A DNA stretch of 41,259 nt from Bacteroidota bacterium (GTDB lineage: Bacteria; Bacteroidota; Bacteroidia; Chitinophagales; Chitinophagaceae), in the NCBI GenBank assembly GCA_029560415.1, contig JAKQKY010000246.1, positions 1-41,259 of the forward strand, given 5' to 3'. The position numbers and the translations under genes were made by a program. Positions 8,592 through 15,349 of this stretch are shown piece after piece. Position 1 is the stretch's first letter. The number at the start of each line of letters is the position of its first letter. The notes under the pieces were generated by a model that made no database searches, was not told the origin of the DNA, and worked only from the letters and a program-made list of their open reading frames with translations.

Positions 8592-9713
8592 ATGAAAATA
8601 GCGCTCAACTGCTGGGTTTTACGGAATAAACAACTGGATGGTATCGGCAATTTTACAGTTGAAACGTTGCCCCTGATCATCAAGGCACATCCCGAAATTG
8701 AATTTCTACTACTCTGCGATAAGAATTTTACCGAATCTTATTTCGATTTTCCTAACGTAAAGAAATATCACATTTTCCCGGCACTCCGGCACCCCGTTTT
8801 ATATGTTGCCTGGATGGAGTGGGTGGTGACCCGTTTTTTAAAAAAGCACAAGCCCGACCTGTTTGTTTCCATGGATGGGTTCCTGAGTCTTAGCAGTTCC
8901 TGCAAACAATTGCCCGTGATCTACGATCTTAATTTCGAACACTACCCGCAGGATCATAAATTACAGAATCGCCTCTATTATCGTTTCTTCTTCAAACGCT
9001 TTGCCCGCAAAGCCGTTCGCATTGCCACGATCTCGGAATACAGCAAGGAAGATATTACTAAACAGTATGGAATAGATCCGGGGCTTATCGATAATGTATC
9101 CTGCGGCATTAAGGAAAAATTCGGACCATTGTCGGCCGACGAAAAAGCAGCCGTGAAAGCAGCGCATACTAACGGTAAAGAGTACTTCTTTTTTATAGGA
9201 TCCATGCATCCCCGGAAAAATATCGTACGACTATTGCAGGCATTCGATGCATTTAAAAAGCAATCTGGGTCCGATTATAAACTCATCCTTGGCGGACATA
9301 TCCTTTGGGATGATGATAGCATTAAGGATACCATGAATGCACTCTCTTGTAAGGATGATATCATTTTTACCGGTCGCCTTTCTGATGCCGACCTGGCAAA
9401 ATTATTGGGAGCAGCGTACTGCCTGAGTTTTGTACCTACGTTTGAAGGATTCGGCTTGCCCATCGTAGAAGCATTTCAGTCAGGCGTTCCCGTTATCTGC
9501 AGCAATACCACGTCAATGCCAGAAGTGGCCGGCAATGCAGCATTGCAGGTTGATCCCTTCCAGATCGGCTCCATCAGCGATGCCATGCTTAAAATCTATA
9601 ACAATGAACCTTTGCGTCAATCAATGATCCAGGAAGGTTTTGTGCAGAAGAATTTGTTTACGTGGAAACGTACGGCGGGGAAGTTGTATGAGAGTATGAT
9701 GAAGGGATGCTAG
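8592..9713 (+). CDS. Glycosyltransferase family 4 (GT-B) protein
   Basis: 373 residues from ATG at 8592, which has GAAGGA just upstream and matches the expected MKIALNCWVLRN start; an in-frame ATG at 8562 is less likely. Features run in order: GIGNFTVETLPLI donor/acceptor loop, FVSMDGFLSL, IATISEYSKEDI, YFFFIGSMHPRKNIVRLL (the Arg-Lys-Asn phosphate-binding segment) and PTFEGFGLPIVEAF with the E-x7-E motif of GT4 retaining enzymes. It probably adds mannose or rhamnose from a GDP-sugar, given gmd next door, but donor identity is inference. The C-terminal codons and TAG stop lie inside the heptad array that begins at 9706. Confidence 0.92.
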   Translation: MKIALNCWVLRNKQLDGIGNFTVETLPLIIKAHPEIEFLLLCDKNFTESYFDFPNVKKYHIFPALRHPVLYVAWMEWVVTRFLKKHKPDLFVSMDGFLSLSSSCKQLPVIYDLNFEHYPQDHKLQNRLYYRFFFKRFARKAVRIATISEYSKEDITKQYGIDPGLIDNVSCGIKEKFGPLSADEKAAVKAAHTNGKEYFFFIGSMHPRKNIVRLLQAFDAFKKQSGSDYKLILGGHILWDDDSIKDTMNALSCKDDIIFTGRLSDADLAKLLGAAYCLSFVPTFEGFGLPIVEAFQSGVPVICSNTTSMPEVAGNAALQVDPFQIGSISDAMLKIYNNEPLRQSMIQEGFVQKNLFTWKRTAGKLYESMMKGC

Positions 9714-9761
9714 ATGCTGGATGCTGGATGCTGGATACAAGATACAAGATACAGGATGTGG
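9706..9761 (+). repeat. Heptad tandem array, GATGCTG/GATACAA family, over a TAG stop codon
   Basis: Eight consecutive 7-bp units: GATGCTA, GATGCTG three times, GATACAA twice, GATACAG, GATGTGG. The TAG stop of the upstream glycosyltransferase spans units one and two. A ten-unit array of the same family occurs at 33904-33973 directly after the TAG of rfaE2, in the same orientation relative to its gene. Confidence 0.9.
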
Positions 9762-9772
9762 TTACTTTAGAA

Positions 9773-9800
9773 TTGAATATTGAGTATTGATTATTGAATA
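9773..9800 (+). repeat. Heptad tandem array, TTGAATA family
   Basis: Four exact-period units: TTGAATA, TTGAGTA, TTGATTA, TTGAATA. It follows the GATGCTG array by 11 bp and precedes the duplicated module. The consensus differs from the first array, but the 7-bp period is the same. Confidence 0.8.
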
Positions 9801-9825
9801 TTTTCTTCAACTTCTTTGTTAATAA

Positions 9826-9981
9826 TTCCTTGTTACTTGTTCGATATTTTTTTTACCACAAAGATCACAAAGGTTTTACAAGGGACACAAAGATTGAAGC
9901 TTGATAATAATTAGCGTTCTCAAGTTAGTGGGTACTCCGATAATTATTACCTATTAATTATAAATTGTTCTTTCACCTTCC
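9826..9981 (+). repeat. Modular repeat copy A (heptads + CACAAAG core + AT heptads)
   Basis: The module begins with heptads TTCCTTG, TTACTTG and TTCGATA, then a run of 8 T, then a core with ACCACAAAGATCACAAAGG and GGGACACAAAGATTGAAGC. A segment with TTAGTGGGTACTCC follows, then four AT-rich heptads (GATAATT, ATTACCT, ATTAATT, ATAAATT), then GTTCTTTCACCTTCC. It is nearly identical to copy B. No coding signal is seen. Confidence 0.88.
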
Positions 9982-9991
9982 TTTTTAATGA

Positions 9992-10181
9992 TTCCTTGTT
10001 CCTTGTTCGATATTTTTTTACCACAAAGATCACAAAGGCTTTACAAGGGACACAAAGATTGAAGCTTGATAATAATTAGCGTTCTCAAGTTAGTGGGTAC
10101 TCCGATAATTATTAATTATTACCTATTAATTATTAATTATTACCTATTAATTATTAATTATAAATTGTTCTTTCACCTTCC
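9992..10181 (+). repeat. Modular repeat copy B, heptad-expanded version of copy A
   Basis: Same order as copy A, 166 bp downstream. It differs by one or two substitutions, one T fewer in the T-run (7 instead of 8), and nine AT heptads at 10104-10166 instead of four. The length difference (190 against 156 bp) equals five heptads minus one T, so the two copies diverged by gain or loss of whole heptads. Confidence 0.9.
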
Positions 10182-10260
10182 TTGTTCGATTTTTTTTTAC
10201 CACAAAGATCACAACGGTTTTGACAAAGGGCACAAAGAAAAATTTAACCACAGAGTTATA
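10178..10260 (+). repeat. Partial modular repeat copy C
   Basis: Starts TTCCTTG, TTCGATT, T-run, then ACCACAAAGATCACAACGG and GGGCACAAAG as in copies A and B. It then runs into a second, weaker motif with AACCACAGAGTTATAGGAG and GGCACAGAGG. The second half of the module (TTAGTGGGTACTCC and AT heptads) is missing here, although a degenerate version appears at 10372-10427. Confidence 0.75.
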
Positions 10261-10314
10261 GGAGTACGGCACAGAGGAAAAGGAGTTGAATATTGAATTT
10301 GTTCTTCAACTTCC

Positions 10315-10342
10315 TTATTTATTATTTATTATTTCTTATTTC
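10315..10342 (+). repeat. Heptad tandem array, TTATTTA family
   Basis: Four 7-bp units: TTATTTA twice, then TTATTTC twice. Same period as the other arrays in this intergenic region. Confidence 0.75.
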
Positions 10343-10371
10343 CTACGATGCTCGATAAAAGAAAGACGACG

Positions 10372-10427
10372 CAGGCTAGCGGGTCCTCCAACAATTATTA
10401 ATTTTTAATTATTAATTACTAATTATT
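10372..10427 (-). repeat. Degenerate module end and AT heptad array over the rmd stop codon
   Basis: On the plus strand CTAGCGGGTCCTCCAACAATT resembles TTAGTGGGTACTCCGATAATT of copies A and B. Next to it are five heptads, read on the minus strand as AATAATT, AGTAATT, AATAATT, AAAAATT, AATAATT (10427 down to 10393). The last codons (AAT AAT TAG) of the Rmd-like gene lie in the first two heptads. Together with 9706-10342 this makes up nearly all of the 705-bp gap between the convergent GT4 and rmd genes; nothing coding was seen in it. Confidence 0.78.
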
Positions 10428-11378
10428 CCCCCAGTACTCTAACAGATCAGTAAGGCTCTTCCTAATGGGAATAACGGGAGCCCATCCCATTTCCTTGTTG
10501 ATCTTTTCATATGAACCGATCACTTGTTTATTTTCGGAAGGGCGGAAGGTTTTTGGATCAACTTTACACAGAATGGTTTTGCCGGTAATGTCGGCAAAGA
10601 GATCGATCAGGTCTTTTAATACAATGCCTTTATTGGAGCAGATATTGTATGTGCTGCCTGTTTGTCCATGTTGCAGCAACAGGTAATATGCTTTCACCAC
10701 ATCTCTTACATCAGTGAAATCGCGGGTTACTTCAATATTTCCTACTGTGATCTCAATGGGGTCTATTCCTTTTTTCTGTTGGTCTGCAATTTGTTTGGCA
10801 AAAGAAGACACTACAAAATTGGACATCTGGTAAGGTCCGATATGGTTGAACGACCTGGTATGTATGATATCGAGTCCATAATTGCGGGCATAGATCTCAA
10901 CCAGCTTTTGTTGCATCACCCTGGAGGTACCATACGGACTTGCCGGGTTGGGGCAGAGGGTTTCTACCAGGGGAAGCGCTACAGACTGCACATTGCCATA
11001 TTCCTCTGCCGAGCCCACTGATAATATCCTGCATTTGATATTCAGTAATCGTACATTTTCAATGATCGCCAGGAATATGCCGGTATTGTGTTTGATCGTT
11101 TCTGCCGGGTGTTGCCAGCTATAGGCTACACTGCTTTTAGAAGCAAGGTGTAAAATATGATCGGGTTTGAATGCAGTGAGCAGGTCTTTCAGATCGCCAT
11201 TATTCATCAGATCTATCTTGTGAAAACGACAGGTCAGATTCGGGAATTGATCTTCCCTGAAATCTGGTTTATTGTTATGATAGATGCCGGCGATCTCAAT
11301 GGGTTTATCCAGTGTTGACAATAATTCAACAAAATGCCTGGCTACAAAACCCGATATGCCTGTAATTAAGATTTTCAT
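10419..11378 (-). CDS. rmd: GDP-6-deoxy-D-mannose reductase (Rmd-like), SDR family
   Basis: 319 residues from ATG at 11378, which lies one base after the TGA of the upstream glycosyltransferase; a TTG nine bases earlier is less likely. The N-terminus is the NAD(P)-binding loop ITGISGFVARHF. The segment RSFNHIGPYQMSNFVV, then TVGNIEVTRDFTDVRDVV and TYNICSNKG, closely follows the Rmd pattern. Rmd reduces the Gmd product to GDP-D-rhamnose in the cytosol. Oddity: the SDR catalytic Tyr-x3-Lys reads SPYGTSR here, with AGG (Arg) in place of Lys. A related NAD-sugar epimerase/reductase is possible, but gmd nearby favours Rmd. The last codons lie in an AT heptad array. Confidence 0.82.
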   Translation of the reverse strand: MKILITGISGFVARHFVELLSTLDKPIEIAGIYHNNKPDFREDQFPNLTCRFHKIDLMNNGDLKDLLTAFKPDHILHLASKSSVAYSWQHPAETIKHNTGIFLAIIENVRLLNIKCRILSVGSAEEYGNVQSVALPLVETLCPNPASPYGTSRVMQQKLVEIYARNYGLDIIHTRSFNHIGPYQMSNFVVSSFAKQIADQQKKGIDPIEITVGNIEVTRDFTDVRDVVKAYYLLLQHGQTGSTYNICSNKGIVLKDLIDLFADITGKTILCKVDPKTFRPSENKQVIGSYEKINKEMGWAPVIPIRKSLTDLLEYWGNN

Positions 11379-11379
11379 A

Positions 11380-12522
11380 TCAATCAATGAGTGCGGTGTT
11401 CTTTAAAACACTGGCTGCTTTATCTGCAATATTACCCCAATAAAAATGATTATAGAAAGCATTGGGAATATTTTCTTGAGTATTTATGTCAATTATTGCT
11501 TTTGTAAATGGCTCCCAGTCCGTATCTCCGGTTAAAACCAGTTTTTTCCCGGTGATGGATTGCGGGATGCCAATGGCGCCGCTTTCCGTACTGATGCAGG
11601 ATATATTATAGCCCAGGGCCTCAACCAGTTTGGTTTTGATGCCACCTCCGTCGGTAACTGGATTGATGAACAGATCACAACCCTTGAAATAAACCGTGAT
11701 GTCGTCTACGAAGCCTGCATATATAATGTGCTTGTCTTGGTAGGCTTTTAATTCATCCAGGTTGGCGGGCAGGCTCTTTCCACAGATGATAATGCGGTAA
11801 TTAAAGCCAGCCTGTTTCATTAGAGCAGGGTTAATCACATTTAATATGATCATCAGCGCATCCAGGTTGGGTTTGTAATCCAATGTTCCGTTGAACAGGA
11901 GGATCTTTTCATTTGAACCGATGCCATATAAATTTTCCAATACCTGCCGTGCAACAGACCGTTCTGATGGCATCGGAGATTCCTTTGCATCAGATCCGTA
12001 CGTGATCGTTTGACAACGCCTTGCATCAAGTTTAAAGTGTTTGATGGCAAACTGCTCATCTTCCCCGGTGATAAAAAAATTAAGATCGGCCCGCCGGTGC
12101 GTAAACTTTTCATATTGCCATAATATACGCCACCACCAACGCCCGGTGCTTTTGAACCGCAGTGATTCGATGTTATGTGAATGCACAACCAGTTTTACTT
12201 TCGTGGTCCACTTCAGCAAAGTGCCCAGCCAGCCATAATAGGGATGTTCCAGGATGAGATGGGTGATATTATCCTTCAATAAGATCTTTCTCAAAGGAAA
12301 AAATAAAAATGGATTGACATATCTTAAAAATGAATTGCCAAGCAATGGAATGAACGTTGCCGGAAATCCTGCAGGGAATTCATTGTTTTTGGTAGAGATA
12401 AAGCTAACGGGTACCCGCACACCAAGGTAACTATAAAAACATGCAATCCCTTTCTGCCCGCCCATTTTTGCAGGAAAAACGCGGTACGATGCAAGGGCGG
12501 CTATGTGCAGGGTTCTGGACAA
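11380..12522 (-). CDS. Glycosyltransferase family 4 protein with probable TTG start
   Basis: 380 residues. The N-terminus (SRTLHIAALASYRVFPAKMGGQKGI) has the beta strand and Gly-Gly-Gln loop that opens many GT4 enzymes. Because this conserved part begins before the first in-frame ATG (12465), the start must be TTG at 12522; a stop lies about 11 codons further upstream and no ATG intervenes. LVVHSHNIESLRF follows, then ILLFNGTLDYKPNLDAL, and NPVTDGGGIKTKLVEALG is the nucleotide-sugar-binding C-terminal motif. It is probably a polysaccharide sugar transferase in the cytoplasm. It is tightly coupled to the rmd-like gene (1-bp gap) and 82 bp downstream of the YfhO gene on the same strand. Confidence 0.85.
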   Translation of the reverse strand: MSRTLHIAALASYRVFPAKMGGQKGIACFYSYLGVRVPVSFISTKNNEFPAGFPATFIPLLGNSFLRYVNPFLFFPLRKILLKDNITHLILEHPYYGWLGTLLKWTTKVKLVVHSHNIESLRFKSTGRWWWRILWQYEKFTHRRADLNFFITGEDEQFAIKHFKLDARRCQTITYGSDAKESPMPSERSVARQVLENLYGIGSNEKILLFNGTLDYKPNLDALMIILNVINPALMKQAGFNYRIIICGKSLPANLDELKAYQDKHIIYAGFVDDITVYFKGCDLFINPVTDGGGIKTKLVEALGYNISCISTESGAIGIPQSITGKKLVLTGDTDWEPFTKAIIDINTQENIPNAFYNHFYWGNIADKAASVLKNTALID

Positions 12523-12604
12523 TGGTTTATGATATTTACATTGGATTTTGGGTTCTTATGTTTGCAGGATCATATCATCCTGTTACATTTATTGTTCCGT
12601 GTTT

Positions 12605-15229
12605 TTATGCCGTTTCTTTTTTATTGTTCCTGAATTGAAGCCCGATGCAACCCAGCAACAGCAGGGCGATCAGCCAGCAGGCAATGTTACTTATCTTTTT
12701 GCCGGTAAAGTAAACAGCAGGTTCAAACTTAAATTCAATGGTATGATTTCCTGCAGGTACTACCATGGCCCTTAATACATAATCGGCCTTGAAGAAAGAC
12801 GCAGGTTTACCATCTATGTACACTTTCCAGTCTTTATAATAGATCTCGCTGAATACTGCTACATGATTCGAAGTTGTGCTGGTTTTATAGCTGATGGCAT
12901 CATTATCAAAACTGGTCATGCTGATCGTTGCGGTACTATCAGCAGGCGTATACGCAGTTACCAGGTTTTTAAATTGTTCATCCACTACAGCTGTGTCAGA
13001 TGGATTGAACGTATCCAATGCTTTCATCTCTGCTACCGGCCCATTCACAAATTTCACCGTTTTTACAAACCATGCGTTGCCCAGTGCTCCGGGGTTCTGT
13101 AAGGCTACTTTGTCGTTGCCCTGGCGCTGGATCACGTATTTGGCGTTGAGCATATTCACCACGTTGATATTGGGTGAACCGCTGAGCTGGTAGGCGATGA
13201 GGTCATCATAAATGCCTAATTTGGCCGGGTGGTAACCTCCTATGGATTTATGGTAGTATGATGTCCTCGATTCTTCCAGGCTTTCGGTATTGAATACACG
13301 ATAATTGGGCGATTTGTCGGCCAGGATGGTACGATCGGCATTTGATAAAGGAAATTCTGTGGCTTCATATTTATCCTTGCTGTCGAAACTCTTATCATTC
13401 AGGTATTTCATACCAAAGCTCAGCAGGTCGATTCCTGCAGCCAGGGTAACGGCAATGCATAGGAGACCGGCATTGATCTTCTTTTTAATGTAAAGTGCAA
13501 TGAAAGCCATGGTGAGCGCTATAAAAGCAAATGACCGCATCATATCACTTAGCAGGAACGAGGCCCTGTCTTTGCGGATCGCAGTCAGAAATTCGCGGGA
13601 AGTTTTCTGTGCATCAGGATTGTTGCCCAGGTTCATCATCATTTCTTCATACAAACGGTTATCGGTCAGTGGACGGAAATCATTGTTCAGTTGACCGACC
13701 TTTTGTTCCATGGAGGCATCGCCCGGTTTGTATACTTCATTGAATTTGGACGTGCGGGCCTTATTCTCTTTACTGAAATCGGAGCTCATGTAAAACAGGC
13801 CTACCAACACAAAAACGGCGGCGGTTGCCATGGCACTACGTATAAATGGCTTCCATGCGCCGGGGTCATTGCTATCCATGAGTTTATTCAATGCCAATGC
13901 TGCAGCAATTGGGAACAGGAGCTGTGGAATCACCAGGGCCATGGTAGGCACCCTGAATTTATTGTACAAGGGGAAATAATCAAACATGAAATAGTTGAAT
14001 GAAGGCAGGTTGCTTCCAAGTGCCAATATTATACCAAGGATACTTGCCGCCAGTATCCACCATTTGTGTTTGCCATCAAGGTAAAACATACCAAAGATGA
14101 ACATGAAACAAATCACGGCGCCCAGGTACACGGGACCGTTAGTAAAGGGCTGATCGCCCCAATAGATCGAAACGCTTTTCTGCAGGGCATAATTGGCGGC
14201 CTGGTCTTCGGGCACATTCATTTTATCGGTCAGGAATTTCGCTACATTCGAATTTTCATCCAGTTTTGGAAAAAGATATTGGTCGCCTTCTCTTTCTGCA
14301 TAATGCGTACCATATCCCATCACACCCGGAAACATCAGGCTCATGCTTTCGGTTTTTCCATAACTCCACATGAAGGCATAATCTTTTGAAAGGCCGGTGG
14401 TTTTTCCGTCTTTCACTTTGTCTTTTGTTTTGCCGGCTTCGGGCATCACCAGTTGTCCGCCCCGTTTCGAATCTTTGGCAAAATCATAAGAGGTCATTAA
14501 AATCAGCGCATTGGCTGCCACTCCAATGATCCCGGCCAGGATCATCAGCCCCAGGCTTTTTGCCAGGTGGGCCGATTGCTTTGATTTCAGAAAATACAGC
14601 AGGTACGAGATCGTCATGATAAACAGTACCAGGAAAAGATAATAACTGATCTGCTGGTGACCCTGGGCGATCTGTAAGGCTGTCAGCAATGATGCCAGGG
14701 TAAAACCGGTGAGATATTTCTTATCGAAGATGAGTATCACGGCACCGATCACGGCAGGTGCATAGGCCAAAGCCAGCATCTGGGTGTTATGGCCCGCGGT
14801 GATGATGATAGGGGAGAAACTACAGAAAGCAAATCCCAATGCACCCAGGATGGATGCGTAAGGCCTGATGCGTAAACAAATGCAAAGGAAATAAAAAGAT
14901 ATACAGGCCAGGAAGAAAAAGTTTAGTGGTTGGGGTAACCATAACTGGAACGCATGATCGATGATGCCCAACGGCGACCAATCGCCTTCCAGCGCAACCT
15001 GGTAAGCAGGCATACCACTGAACATGCTGGTCAGCCACAAGGGTACGTGACCATGCTGCTCTTTGTATTCATACGATTGATGACTCATTCCCTGCCAACC
15101 GGTAACATCGCCCTGTTTGAGTACCACGCCCGATTCCAGGGCAGGTTTGCAAAATATAACAGTAACTAACAGGAAAATACCAATGGCAACCAGGTGAGGT
15201 ACCAGGCTTTTGAAATTCATATTTTTCAT
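12605..15229 (-). CDS. YfhO-family multipass membrane protein
   Basis: 874 residues from ATG at 15229; a TTG codon directly before it is unlikely to be the start. The first two thirds hold roughly a dozen membrane helices, with long periplasmic loops such as SPIIITAGHNTQMLALAYAP after the early helices. A soluble C-terminal domain carries YYHKSIGGYHPAKLGIYDDL and, near the end, YYKDWKVYIDGKPASFF and VPAGNHTIEFKFEP, then a last helix and a basic tail. These are hallmarks of the YfhO family, whose members include a protein needed for glycosylation of lipoteichoic acid in Bacillus. A GT-C-like role, modifying polysaccharide or lipid-linked sugars at the periplasmic face, is inferred. Its place at the edge of the polysaccharide locus fits this. 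Confidence 0.9.
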   Translation of the reverse strand: MKNMNFKSLVPHLVAIGIFLLVTVIFCKPALESGVVLKQGDVTGWQGMSHQSYEYKEQHGHVPLWLTSMFSGMPAYQVALEGDWSPLGIIDHAFQLWLPQPLNFFFLACISFYFLCICLRIRPYASILGALGFAFCSFSPIIITAGHNTQMLALAYAPAVIGAVILIFDKKYLTGFTLASLLTALQIAQGHQQISYYLFLVLFIMTISYLLYFLKSKQSAHLAKSLGLMILAGIIGVAANALILMTSYDFAKDSKRGGQLVMPEAGKTKDKVKDGKTTGLSKDYAFMWSYGKTESMSLMFPGVMGYGTHYAEREGDQYLFPKLDENSNVAKFLTDKMNVPEDQAANYALQKSVSIYWGDQPFTNGPVYLGAVICFMFIFGMFYLDGKHKWWILAASILGIILALGSNLPSFNYFMFDYFPLYNKFRVPTMALVIPQLLFPIAAALALNKLMDSNDPGAWKPFIRSAMATAAVFVLVGLFYMSSDFSKENKARTSKFNEVYKPGDASMEQKVGQLNNDFRPLTDNRLYEEMMMNLGNNPDAQKTSREFLTAIRKDRASFLLSDMMRSFAFIALTMAFIALYIKKKINAGLLCIAVTLAAGIDLLSFGMKYLNDKSFDSKDKYEATEFPLSNADRTILADKSPNYRVFNTESLEESRTSYYHKSIGGYHPAKLGIYDDLIAYQLSGSPNINVVNMLNAKYVIQRQGNDKVALQNPGALGNAWFVKTVKFVNGPVAEMKALDTFNPSDTAVVDEQFKNLVTAYTPADSTATISMTSFDNDAISYKTSTTSNHVAVFSEIYYKDWKVYIDGKPASFFKADYVLRAMVVPAGNHTIEFKFEPAVYFTGKKISNIACWLIALLLLGCIGLQFRNNKKETA

Positions 15230-15349
15230 CAATAAAGATTTACAACCGGCAAATTAAGGTTTATAATGTAAATAGCGACGCTAAGGAAAGTCAATTTTAC
15301 AGCCAGTAAAGGATGAAGTAAAGGTTAAACGCATAAAAGCCGCAAGGCA

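Noticed and set aside
10066-10296. A 76-codon open frame in the repeat region
   Set aside because: It consists of translated heptads (repeated Ile-Ile-Asn-Tyr-Tyr-Leu) and core repeat; no start signal or protein-like composition.
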